Origin: a virus
Strand: one strand, 5' to 3'
Virus record (IMG/VR): IMGVR_UViG_3300027969_000278
Span: 1 to 32,774 of that record
Length of the DNA: 32,774 nt
The notes under the pieces are model-generated. The model saw only the letters and a program-made list of their open reading frames with translations. It made no database searches and was not told the origin of the DNA. The position numbers were made by a program, and so were the translations under genes. Of this stretch, positions 7,056 to 14,018 are shown piece after piece (position 1 is the stretch's first letter; each line of letters opens with the position of its first letter).

Positions 7056-7267
7056 AACAAGAGCATAGAGAATGGCTAATTGCTAACATTAGTAATTTTG
7101 AAAGCGCAAAGAATGGTTTTATTAGAAACCTTGAATTGAATGACTTAAAAATGTATGAACATATTTACAGATTATATTTAGATCCTAATTTTATTGTATC
7201 TGTATGGTGTGGTGCTTGTAAATTTGAAATGATAATGAGATTATATAATTGGTTTGAAAAACAATAA
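7046..7267 (+). CDS. Hypothetical protein, 73 residues
   Basis: The ATG at 7046 is preferred over an in-frame TTG at 7037. It overlaps the membrane gene by 10 bases and ends one base before the acyltransferase gene. The protein is helical with many aromatic residues, and contains Ser-Val-Trp-Cys-Gly-Ala-Cys-Lys-Phe-Glu near residue 52-61. The Cys-Gly-Ala-Cys pair could bind zinc or form a disulphide, and it echoes the Cys-Gly-Ser-Cys of the upstream membrane protein. No family recognised. Confidence 0.55.
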   Translation: MEIKQEHREWLIANISNFESAKNGFIRNLELNDLKMYEHIYRLYLDPNFIVSVWCGACKFEMIMRLYNWFEKQ

Positions 7268-7268
7268 T

Positions 7269-7826
7269 ATGGCAAACTTTATACACTCTACTGCTATCGT
7301 TGGCGAAAATGTAATATTAGGCGACAATAATTATATTGGCGCTTATTGTATTATTGGTGATCCTGCTGAACATAAAAAACATTGGGAGTATGAGGAACAA
7401 ATAAAAGATTATGGAACTTTAAAAATTATCCAGAAAGGACAAATAAAAAGAGGCTTAGTAACTATTGGGAATAATAATATTATTACAGGTTTAGTTACAA
7501 TAGATGCGGGAACAAGCGAAATAACTACAATAGGGGATAATTGTTTTATTATGAAGCACTCGCATATAGGACACGATTGCCTTATTTATTCAAATGTTAC
7601 TATAAGTTGCGGCGCTAAGATAGGAGGACATTCAGTTATTAAACAATATTCAAACATAGGATTGAATGCCGTGCTGCATCAGTTTAGTATTATTGAACAA
7701 GGTTGTATGATTGGCGCAAGTGCTTTTTTTAAAGGTACTTCAGAAGAATTTATTAAATACGCGGGCGTGCCTGCAAGAAAAATAGGAATAAATGAATATA
7801 GCCGTAATCTTATTAACTCAAAATAG
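7269..7826 (+). CDS. LpxA-like left-handed beta-helix acyltransferase
   Basis: 185 residues from the ATG at 7269 (an in-frame TTG at 7254 lies in the previous gene). Hexapeptide repeats run from about residue 9 to 155. Features specific to LpxA, which moves an acyl chain onto UDP-GlcNAc in lipid A synthesis, are visible: Gly-Asp-Pro-Ala-Glu-His-Lys at 30-36, His99-Ile-Gly-His102-Asp (the second His matches the catalytic base of E. coli LpxA), Gly-His at 120-121, and Leu-His137-Gln-Phe. The C-terminal helical domain of bacterial LpxA (about 260 residues) is almost missing. The substrate is unknown; a sugar O- or N-acyltransferase is also possible. Two glycosyltransferases follow directly. Confidence 0.8.
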   Translation: MANFIHSTAIVGENVILGDNNYIGAYCIIGDPAEHKKHWEYEEQIKDYGTLKIIQKGQIKRGLVTIGNNNIITGLVTIDAGTSEITTIGDNCFIMKHSHIGHDCLIYSNVTISCGAKIGGHSVIKQYSNIGLNAVLHQFSIIEQGCMIGASAFFKGTSEEFIKYAGVPARKIGINEYSRNLINSK

Positions 7827-8469
7827 AAACGATTTAACAAAGCGAGTAATCGACCAGAACTTTTACAATTCTGGATATGATGCTGACTGCTTTTTAATAG
7901 ACAACGGAAGCGAAACAATACCTATTAATCTTTTTAATTTTAAAGGATGCAATGGATCGTTTGGGAAAAGAGGGATAGGCGCGGGAGTTAATACAGGATT
8001 AAGAATGACAAAAGATTATGACGGCGTTTGTTTATTAGCAAATGATATATTACTTCCACAAAATTGGTTGTCAAATTGGGTTATGTTTGCAAAACGTGTG
8101 TCAAAAACAGGCATTATTGGCATACATTGCGTAGAGGAATTGCCACCATTAGTTGACGGAGTTCATAAAACCCATACCCCCTTTGGTGATAATTTTATAA
8201 CAAGGGAATTGATTGATGCGATTGGCGGTTACAATGAAGCGTATGATCCTTATGGAATGCAAGACAGAGATTTTGCAGAAAGGGCAACCATTGCAGGGTT
8301 TACAAATTACTACCTACCGGATTTAAAAAGCGAACATATCGGACACGACGTTGGAAATGGCACAGAGTACAGGGCTATGAAAGATGAAAGCCTACAAAGG
8401 GCGCAAGCGGTTTGGGAAAAGTATCAACCTATCTACCATACAGAAAAAAAACTTAGATGCGAATTTTAG
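7792..8469 (+). CDS. Glycosyltransferase, GT2-like (GT-A fold)
   Basis: 225 residues, overlapping the acyltransferase gene by 35 bases. The N-terminal strand Ile-Ala-Val-Ile-Leu-Leu-Thr-Gln-Asn-Arg and Phe-Leu-Ile-Asp-Asn-Gly-Ser match GT2 enzymes. Gly-Ala-Gly-Val-Asn-Thr-Gly-Leu at 63-70 and Leu-Leu-Ala-Asn-Asp85 are the nucleotide-sugar and metal region, although a full DxD is reduced to Asn-Asp. Gly-Met-Gln-Asp-Arg-Asp-Phe at 155-161 matches the acceptor-site 'ED' region. It would transfer a sugar from a nucleotide sugar to an unknown acceptor. There is no membrane segment. Confidence 0.82.
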   Translation: MNIAVILLTQNRNDLTKRVIDQNFYNSGYDADCFLIDNGSETIPINLFNFKGCNGSFGKRGIGAGVNTGLRMTKDYDGVCLLANDILLPQNWLSNWVMFAKRVSKTGIIGIHCVEELPPLVDGVHKTHTPFGDNFITRELIDAIGGYNEAYDPYGMQDRDFAERATIAGFTNYYLPDLKSEHIGHDVGNGTEYRAMKDESLQRAQAVWEKYQPIYHTEKKLRCEF

Positions 8470-9464
8470 CAATAGCGTCCAAAAGTAGCGGCGTATCTTA
8501 TCATAGAATCCTGATGCCAATAGTCAATATGCAAAAAGATTATTGCTTAATGACTGACGTAATAAACGAAGAAGTGGTTTCAAATAATTACGACCTTATT
8601 GTAATGAATAGAATGCTGCATAATGTAACGCCAGAGCAAATGATTGAATGGCGTATAAAATATGGTTTTAAATTAATTGTAGATAATGACGACCATTGGG
8701 ATTTAGGTGCTTCGCATATACTTTCAGAATCTTATAAAGAGAATAAAGTAAGTGAACAGATTATTGCTTGGATAAAAATAGCAGACATTTGCACTTGCAC
8801 ACACGAAAGATTAGCAGAAGAAATTTATAACTTAAATCAGAATGTAGAAATATTGCCTAATGCAATACCATTCGGCGAAGAACAATTCCTTTTAGATAAA
8901 AAGCCTTCTAAACTTGTGAGGCTATTTTGGTCAGGATCAGGAACACACGGCAAAGACTTAGAGATACTTCGCAACCCAATGAAGCGAATAAACTTTCCTG
9001 TGCGTACAATCATAGCCGGTTACAATGAAGGCGAAAAGCATATCTGGGATGGAATGATAGCATCCTTTACAAATGGGCTAAAATTAAACCCAACAATATA
9101 TAATTTTAATCACGTTACGGAATATATGGCTGCCTATTGCGATTCAGACATAAGCCTTATACCTTTGGTTGACAATAAGTTTAATTCAATGAAATCTAAT
9201 TTGAAAGTATTAGAAACTGCATCAAAGAAAAACCCTGCTATTGTAAGCAATGTGCATCCTTATAGGGGATTTTATCCTGCTTGCCACGTCAATAGTCAAA
9301 AAGATTGGTATTATTGGATCAAGTTATTAACCCACGATCAGGCAGCAAGGAAGCAGTACGGGAATGACCTTTACGAGTATTGCAATAAGAACTACAATTT
9401 ACACATAGTAAATAAGCAAAGGTTTGCTATTTATAATAAACTAATAGGAAATGCCGGTAATTAA
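8457..9464 (+). CDS. Glycosyltransferase, GT4-like (GT-B fold)
   Basis: 335 residues, overlapping the GT2-like gene by 13 bases. The N-terminal domain begins Met-Arg-Ile-Leu-Ala-Ile-Ala-Ser and has Tyr-His-Arg-Ile at about 15-18. The second domain contains Val-Arg-Leu-Phe-Trp-Ser-Gly-Ser-Gly-Thr-His, then Ser-Leu-Ile-Pro-Leu and Ser-Asn-Leu-Lys-Val-Leu-Glu-Thr, which correspond to the donor-binding loop of GT4 enzymes (the Glu before a helix). The pair of GT-A and GT-B enzymes suggests at least two sugars are added in sequence. Target (host glycolipid, virion protein or DNA) is not evident. Confidence 0.82.
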   Translation: MRILAIASKSSGVSYHRILMPIVNMQKDYCLMTDVINEEVVSNNYDLIVMNRMLHNVTPEQMIEWRIKYGFKLIVDNDDHWDLGASHILSESYKENKVSEQIIAWIKIADICTCTHERLAEEIYNLNQNVEILPNAIPFGEEQFLLDKKPSKLVRLFWSGSGTHGKDLEILRNPMKRINFPVRTIIAGYNEGEKHIWDGMIASFTNGLKLNPTIYNFNHVTEYMAAYCDSDISLIPLVDNKFNSMKSNLKVLETASKKNPAIVSNVHPYRGFYPACHVNSQKDWYYWIKLLTHDQAARKQYGNDLYEYCNKNYNLHIVNKQRFAIYNKLIGNAGN

Positions 9465-10197
9465 ATGTTCAAATGGAAAATACAGAATAGGTACAGGTGC
9501 TTGTATATACGATACAGAGGAAAAAGCAACTAAAGTATGGCAGGCGATTTTGGCTTCAGGTGCATACGCCGCCGATTTAAACAAAGTTTCTATTGATTTT
9601 GACGATACATTAGAAACAGAACGTGGCAAAGCATTAGCAAAAAGATTAATTGCAGAAGGCAAAATAGTTTACATAGTTACAAGACGCCAAGAAAGCGCAA
9701 GTGAAGAGGTTTATAAAGTTTCTGATAAATTGGGTATTCCAAGAAACAGAGTTAAGTTTACAAATGGTGCTTATAAGTGGGAAACTATCAGACATTACGG
9801 GATCGGAACGCATTATGATAACAATTCCCGAGAAGTTGAATTGATTAATTCAAAAACAACTGCAAAGGGCATCAAATTTGCGTTTGTGGATTCATATAAT
9901 GATTATCCAGAGGCGGCGAAGGCAAATGCGCAAAGGGCTTTAGATATTAAAAAAGAAAATGATAAAGGCTGCGGAACTTTGGTAGGTTGGACAAGGGCTA
10001 ACCAATTAGCTAAAGGCGAAAACATATCCAGAGAAACGATAGCGAGGATGTCAAGTTTTGAAAGGCACAGGGAAAATAGCAAAGGCGATCCTAAAACCGA
10101 TTGTGGTGCGCTTATGTGGTTAGCTTGGGGCGGCGATGAAGGGGTTGCTTGGGCACAAAAGAAACTTGAACAAATCGATAATGAAAAAGCACGTTAA
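9451..10197 (+). CDS. Three-part protein with HAD-like phosphatase domain
   Basis: 248 residues in three blocks. Residues 1-36 hold Cys-Ser-Asn-Gly-Lys-Tyr-Arg-Ile-Gly-Thr-Gly, a short motif found in phage head-related proteins. Residues 45-150 are HAD-like: Asp49-Phe-Asp51-Asp-Thr53 (nucleophile loop), Val-Thr-Arg-Arg (motif II), Gly-Ala-Tyr-Lys (motif III) and His-Tyr-Asp-Asn-Asn (motif IV). Residues 170-245 contain Cys-Gly-Thr-Leu-Val-Gly-Trp-Thr-Arg-Ala-Asn-Gln-Leu and Trp-Leu-Ala-Trp-Gly-Gly, a module seen in phages beside portal or protease proteins. HAD enzymes remove phosphates from sugars or nucleic acid ends. The combination of modules is unusual and the substrate is unknown. Confidence 0.7.
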   Translation: MPVIKCSNGKYRIGTGACIYDTEEKATKVWQAILASGAYAADLNKVSIDFDDTLETERGKALAKRLIAEGKIVYIVTRRQESASEEVYKVSDKLGIPRNRVKFTNGAYKWETIRHYGIGTHYDNNSREVELINSKTTAKGIKFAFVDSYNDYPEAAKANAQRALDIKKENDKGCGTLVGWTRANQLAKGENISRETIARMSSFERHRENSKGDPKTDCGALMWLAWGGDEGVAWAQKKLEQIDNEKAR

Positions 10198-10438
10198 AAT
10201 ATATCTTGATTATTTTGGTTATGGAATAGAGGACTTTATACCTTGCGAGGCTTGCGGATCTAAAGCGGTTGACATTCACCATATAGACGCAAGGGGAATG
10301 GGCGGATCTAATAAGGCAGATACGATTGAAAATTTACAGGCATTATGTAGGCAATGCCACGTTGTAATGGGGGATACAAAGACGCACTATGATTATTTAA
10401 AAAACATTCATAATAAAAAAATAGATGGCAAAGGTTAA
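10181..10438 (+). CDS. HNH endonuclease
   Basis: 85 residues from the ATG at 10181. An upstream in-frame ATG at 10136 lies inside the HAD gene and is less likely. Zinc ligands Cys22/Cys25 and Cys56/Cys59 surround the His33-His34 of the HNH motif, with Asn51 and His60 completing the active site. In many phages with terminases of this kind an HNH protein near the terminase genes is needed for DNA packaging or cos cleavage; here terminase is 1.5 kb downstream. It could also be a free-standing homing-type nuclease, but its compact integration in the operon argues against that. Confidence 0.85.
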   Translation: MKKHVKIYLDYFGYGIEDFIPCEACGSKAVDIHHIDARGMGGSNKADTIENLQALCRQCHVVMGDTKTHYDYLKNIHNKKIDGKG

Positions 10439-10547
10439 AAGTGATTCAAAAAAGGTTAATTTTGGTAAAAGGAAACGCGGACACGCTAAGAAATCTTTTA
10501 ATAAACATAGCCCTAAACCTAAAGCATATAGAGGTCAGGGTAGATAA
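10425..10547 (+). CDS. Very basic 40-residue protein
   Basis: ATG at 10425 overlaps the HNH gene by 14 bases and the stop is at 10545-10547. About 40% of the residues are Lys or Arg, with several His, Ser and Gly and no hydrophobic core, ending in Tyr-Arg-Gly-Gln-Gly-Arg. Such a composition suggests a disordered nucleic-acid-binding peptide. The coupling with HNH and the good A-rich context support a real gene. Function not recognised. Confidence 0.65.
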   Translation: MAKVKSDSKKVNFGKRKRGHAKKSFNKHSPKPKAYRGQGR

Positions 10548-10556
10548 AATAAACTT

Positions 10557-11150
10557 ATGATAAAAAAAGTAAAGATTACGGAAGTAATATCTAACCCTAA
10601 CAACCCCCGTTTAATTAAAGATGACAAGTTTAAAAAATTAGTAAAGTCAATACAGGACTTTCCAGATATGCTAAATGTCCGACCTATTGTAGTTAATAAA
10701 GATATGGTTGTACTTGGTGGCAATATGCGTTTAAAAGCAATAAAAGAAGCGGGGATAAAAGAAATTAATATTGAAATAGTTGATTGGTCAGAGGATAAGC
10801 AAAAAGAGTTTATAATAAAAGATAACGCAAGTTTTGGCGAATGGGATTGGTCAGATTTGGCTAATAATTGGGATTCTGAAGAACTTACAGATTGGGGAGT
10901 TGATATTATTGGGTTTAGTAATGTACAAGATTTGGGTGAAGATTTTAGTTTACCAAACGGGGATAAATCACCATTTCAACAAATGACTTTCACATTAGCA
11001 GATGAGCAGGCAGAGCAAATAAAAAACGCTATTGAGGAAATAAAAAGCACAGAGGAATATAAATATGCTGAAACAATGGGCAATGAAAATTCAAATGGAA
11101 ACGCTTTATATTTAATAGTAATGCAATGGGCAGAGCAAAAGAAATCTTAG
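10557..11150 (+). CDS. ParB/Srx-like nuclease-domain protein of DNA modification module
   Basis: 197 residues. Asn13-Pro-Asn-Asn-Pro-Arg18 and Val-Val-Leu-Gly-Gly54-Asn-Met-Arg-Leu-Lys match the ParB/sulfiredoxin-like fold ('NPR' and 'GGNMR' motifs), which binds nucleotides and occurs in phage modification proteins. The region after 75 is acidic with several Trp residues, and a C-terminal helical part (140-197) follows. It overlaps the Mom-like gene by 25 bases. Such pairs are frequent in phages and suggest a specificity or nucleotide-handling partner for the modification enzyme. A plasmid-partition role is unlikely because no ParA is present. Confidence 0.8.
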   Translation: MIKKVKITEVISNPNNPRLIKDDKFKKLVKSIQDFPDMLNVRPIVVNKDMVVLGGNMRLKAIKEAGIKEINIEIVDWSEDKQKEFIIKDNASFGEWDWSDLANNWDSEELTDWGVDIIGFSNVQDLGEDFSLPNGDKSPFQQMTFTLADEQAEQIKNAIEEIKSTEEYKYAETMGNENSNGNALYLIVMQWAEQKKS

Positions 11151-11830
11151 TAAAAGTTATACCGAGCAAGATTGCTAATGAATTTATTAAACTAAATCAT
11201 TATTCAGGCAAAGTAGTGCCTAATAGTAAGTTACATTTTGGTTGCTTTTTAGATGAAAAATTACACGGCGTTTTAAGCTATGGATCAAGTTTAGATAAAA
11301 GCAAGACTATTGGCTTAGTTGAAAATACAAATTGGCACGATTATTTAGAATTGAATAGAATGGCATTTGATGAATATTTGCCAAAGTATAGTGAAAGCAG
11401 ATGTATTGCAATTAGTATAAAACTGATTAAAAGGAATGCATCTAATATAAAGTGGATTTTATCTTATTCAGATGGTTGTGATTGTGGTGATGGAACAATA
11501 TACAGAGCAAGCGGGTTTAATTTGACTTTGATAAAAGAAAATAGTGATCTATTCCTATTGCCTAATGGTAAAAAGATACACTCAATGACAATAAAGTCAA
11601 GTAAAACTATTATGAATAAGTATGGGAATTGGAAAAAATACTTAGATACAGAGCATATTGGGTGGCAAAAAATTAAAGGCTTTCAACTTAGATATATATA
11701 TTTGATTGACAAAACCTGTAAAATATCAGTTCCTATAATACCATTTTCTAAGATTGATGAACTTGGTGCGGGGATGTATAAAGGAAATAAAGTAACTTTG
11801 GCTGAAAGGCAACAAGCGGTAGAAGCATAA
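11126..11830 (+). CDS. Mom-like DNA base modification protein
   Basis: 234 residues. The protein resembles the GNAT-fold Mom family of phage Mu, which changes adenine to N6-(methylcarbamoyl)adenine and blocks many restriction enzymes. Family features seen: Leu-Asn-His-Tyr-Ser-Gly near residue 24, a Phe-Gly-Cys-Phe strand followed by Gly-Val-Leu-Ser-Tyr-Gly, Leu-Glu-Leu-Asn-Arg-Met-Ala-Phe at about 75-82, and Ile-Leu-Ser-Tyr-Ser-Asp with Asp-Gly-Thr-Ile-Tyr-Arg-Ala-Ser-Gly-Phe at about 110-131. The start lies inside the ParB-like gene. The last 15 bases of the gene double as the 5' arm of a tRNA-like gene. The modification chemistry is inferred. Confidence 0.78.
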   Translation: MGRAKEILVKVIPSKIANEFIKLNHYSGKVVPNSKLHFGCFLDEKLHGVLSYGSSLDKSKTIGLVENTNWHDYLELNRMAFDEYLPKYSESRCIAISIKLIKRNASNIKWILSYSDGCDCGDGTIYRASGFNLTLIKENSDLFLLPNGKKIHSMTIKSSKTIMNKYGNWKKYLDTEHIGWQKIKGFQLRYIYLIDKTCKISVPIIPFSKIDELGAGMYKGNKVTLAERQQAVEA

Positions 11831-11885
11831 AAGTAATGCGTTAGTCTTCCAGACTAAAGAAGGGGTGCAATACCACCCTGCCGCT
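11816..11885 (+). tRNA. Compact tRNA-Gly, anticodon TCC
   Basis: A 7-bp acceptor stem pairs GCGGTAG (11816-11822) with CTGCCGC (11878-11884), with one G-T wobble. The D stem is GCAT/ATGC (11825-11828, 11836-11839). The anticodon stem is TTAGT/ACTAA (11841-11845, 11853-11857) with loop CTTCCAG, giving anticodon TCC for GGA. The T stem is GGTG/CACC (11864-11867, 11874-11877). Base 11885 is T, and G1-C72, C2-G71, G3-C70 with T73 are the glycine identity set of bacteria. CCA is not encoded. Oddities: the D loop has only one G, the T loop is six bases without TTC, and the T arm is short, so it may be degenerate. It overlaps the Mom-like stop. Confidence 0.68.
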
Positions 11886-11914
11886 CAAAATAACAAAGAA
11901 GGAAATAAGAGAAT

Positions 11915-12277
11915 ATGGCAAACGAACAGAATTTAATACCGGTTCAGAAAGGGGAAATAAGAAACCCAAACGGGCGCCCGCGTAAATATGTAACCTTACT
12001 TAAAGAGCAAGGGTATAAGCTAAGTGAAATAAACGACACGATACAAGTAATGATGTCAATGAATACAACAGAATTAAAAGAAGTTTATGATAACCCAAAA
12101 GCCACGATACTTGAAAAGACGATTGCAGGCGCTATGAATAAAAGTTTAATTAAAGGCAGCCTTTATAGTTTAGATACTTTACTGACAAGAGTTTATGGGA
12201 AGCCTAAAGAACAATATGATATTCAACAGGATACAAAGATTGAGGTTGTATTTGTTGAAGGCAAAACTATTTTATAG
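11915..12277 (+). CDS. Terminase small subunit (putative)
   Basis: 120 residues, ending in a TAGTG overlap with the large-subunit gene. The N-terminus has Gly-Glu-Ile-Arg-Asn-Pro-Asn-Gly-Arg-Pro-Arg-Lys (13-24), a motif common in phage terminase-adjacent DUF5681-like proteins, followed by a helix-turn-helix-like region (residues 28-75) and a helical C-terminal part with an acidic/beta end. Small terminases bind the packaging signal and control the large subunit. The call rests on position, size and N-terminal motif. Confidence 0.72.
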   Translation: MANEQNLIPVQKGEIRNPNGRPRKYVTLLKEQGYKLSEINDTIQVMMSMNTTELKEVYDNPKATILEKTIAGAMNKSLIKGSLYSLDTLLTRVYGKPKEQYDIQQDTKIEVVFVEGKTIL

Positions 12278-13428
12278 TGCGCATAGAATTACCAAACCCC
12301 CATATTAATCAAAAAAAAATATTAGAATGCGATAGGCGTTTTATTGTTGTAATGTGCGGAAGGCGTTTTGGTAAATCAGAACTATCACAAATAATTGGGA
12401 TTAAGTCAGCAATCACAGGCGGGCAAGTTGCATACATAACACCGACTTATAAATTGGCAAAAGCATTTTTTGAAAAGCTGACTGCTGCTATCCCATTTAA
12501 AAACAATATAAGCAATCTAAAAATATATTGCCCTAATAATGGATCAATAGAATTTTTTACAGGGGAACGTCTGGATAATTTAAGAGGGCGAAAATTCCAT
12601 TTAGTAATTATAGACGAGGCTGCATTTATCCCTGACTTAGAATCAGGATGGCAAAATAGCATACGCCCAACCTTAACCGATTATGAAGGCAAAGCGGTTT
12701 TCCTATCCACGCCCAGAGGTAAGAATTTCTTTTATTCAATGTTTATGAAGGAAGGGGAAAATGATTGGCGCAGTTTTAAATTCAGTACCTACGACAATCC
12801 CTATATTAATACAAGGGAAATAGACGAGGCAAGATTGCAGTTGCCGGAAGTAGTATTTGAACAGGAATATCTTGCAAACCCCGCAGAGAATAGCGCCAAC
12901 CCTTTTGGAAATGCCTTTATACAAAGATGCATCAAACCAATATCAGCGCAGCAAATTGTAGCTTATGGGATTGACCTTGCTAAGTCTGTTGACTTTACCG
13001 TTATTGTAGGGCTTGACAATGGGGGTAACGTGGCTTATTTTGACCGCTTCCAGATGGATTGGCATAATACTAAGGCAAACATTAAAAGGCTTCCTATTGC
13101 GCCTATATTGGCAGATAGCACGGGCGTAGGCGATCCAATACTTGAGGACTTAATAAGGGAAGGCGTAAATATTGAGGGATTGAAGTTTACAAGTCAATCA
13201 AAGCAACAATTAATGGAGGGATTAGCGCAGGCAATCCAACAGGGCAAGATAGGTTACCCAGAAGGGGTAATTGTTGACGAATTAGATGTATTTGAATATC
13301 AGTTCACGGCTAACGGCGTACGCTATTCAGCGCCTTCAGGCTTCCACGATGACTGCGTTATGGCATTGGCTTTAGCGTGGCAGAATTTCAACTTAAAAAG
13401 AGGATCAGGGCGGTACGCTTTTGCTTAA
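12277..13428 (+). CDS. terL: Terminase large subunit
   Basis: 383 residues from a GTG start that overlaps the previous TAG. The ATPase domain shows Walker A Cys27-Gly-Arg-Arg-Phe-Gly-Lys-Ser34, Walker B Leu-Val-Ile-Ile-Asp113-Glu114, and the coupling motif Ser144-Thr-Pro-Arg-Gly. The RNase H-like nuclease domain has Gly-Ile-Asp233, Ala-Asp280-Ser-Thr-Gly and His-Asp358-Asp359. It is the motor that cuts concatemers and packages DNA into proheads. It is short compared with many large terminases (400-550) but has all key motifs. A promoter follows 70 bases after its stop. Confidence 0.95.
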   Translation: MRIELPNPHINQKKILECDRRFIVVMCGRRFGKSELSQIIGIKSAITGGQVAYITPTYKLAKAFFEKLTAAIPFKNNISNLKIYCPNNGSIEFFTGERLDNLRGRKFHLVIIDEAAFIPDLESGWQNSIRPTLTDYEGKAVFLSTPRGKNFFYSMFMKEGENDWRSFKFSTYDNPYINTREIDEARLQLPEVVFEQEYLANPAENSANPFGNAFIQRCIKPISAQQIVAYGIDLAKSVDFTVIVGLDNGGNVAYFDRFQMDWHNTKANIKRLPIAPILADSTGVGDPILEDLIREGVNIEGLKFTSQSKQQLMEGLAQAIQQGKIGYPEGVIVDELDVFEYQFTANGVRYSAPSGFHDDCVMALALAWQNFNLKRGSGRYAFA

Positions 13429-13497
13429 TTGCATAACTCTTTGATTTTCAAACAGATATAGATTTTAACATAATTTTAAGAAAAAAGATGCCCTATA

Positions 13498-13530
13498 TGT
13501 ATATAATATGTATAAAAGGTGTATATTTGT
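13498..13530 (+). promoter_or_regulatory. Bacteroidota-type promoter, copy 2 of a duplicated block
   Basis: TATATTTG at 13522-13529 fits the -7 element TAnnTTTG, 25 bases before the ATG at 13555. The block matches 2548-2580 at 30 of 33 positions. It lies in a 126-base gap after terminase, so it should start the methyltransferase transcript. The position of the box also rules out the upstream GTG at 13519 as a gene start, because that codon lies in the promoter. Confidence 0.8.
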
Positions 13531-13554
13531 ATAACAAAACAAAAAAACAATTTT

Positions 13555-14001
13555 ATGAAAAAATCAATTAAAAAAGCAGTAGTAAGTATTAACAACGAAC
13601 ACTACAATTTACAATTAGGAAGAAAAGCTATTATTAAAAAAGATAGTTTTTATAATGGCGAAAGTCATTATGTAGGTATTTGGGAAGATGACAAAACTAA
13701 ATTTGAAGCACCGAGTATCTTCTTTTATGATGTAGAAGAATTTGCAAATGAAATGGAATTATTGCAAATCAAAACAAACGAGGATAATACAAAACTTTAT
13801 ACTTATATTTCTAAAGATTTACAAAGTAAAATAAGTTTTCAAATGCATCCTAAAAAGGCTTTTGCATTTGCTGTATTAGAAGCAATTAATATCCCTAAAA
13901 ATATGATTAACGATATCTTGGATGGTTTTATTTTAAAAGGTATAAAGCAAAAGGAATATCAAGGGGGATTTAATGAAGCAATTATGACGATTGCATTTTA
14001 A
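13555..14001 (+). CDS. Hypothetical protein, 148 residues, first gene after promoter
   Basis: ATG at 13555 follows an A-rich leader (runs of A before TTTT), 25 bases after the promoter box. The N-terminal half is beta-rich with several Tyr and Lys residues and the segment Phe-Tyr-Asp-Val-Glu-Glu-Phe-Ala; the C-terminal half is helical with an Ile-Asn-Asp-Ile-Leu-Asp-Gly-Phe segment. No catalytic motif or family is recognised. As the leading gene of its transcript, it may be expressed early. It lies 17 bases before the methyltransferase gene. Confidence 0.65.
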   Translation: MKKSIKKAVVSINNEHYNLQLGRKAIIKKDSFYNGESHYVGIWEDDKTKFEAPSIFFYDVEEFANEMELLQIKTNEDNTKLYTYISKDLQSKISFQMHPKKAFAFAVLEAINIPKNMINDILDGFILKGIKQKEYQGGFNEAIMTIAF

Positions 14002-14018
14002 CTATTAAAGCTAATAAA

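Noticed and set aside
10557-11150. Plasmid partition system based on the ParB-like gene
   Set aside because: No ParA ATPase or parS-like repeats are nearby, and overlap with the Mom-like gene indicates a DNA modification role instead.
13519-13554. Upstream GTG start at 13519 for the gene at 13555
   Set aside because: The codon lies in the conserved promoter block and overlaps the TATATTTG region, so it would not be transcribed as a start; the ATG at 13555 has a good A-rich leader.
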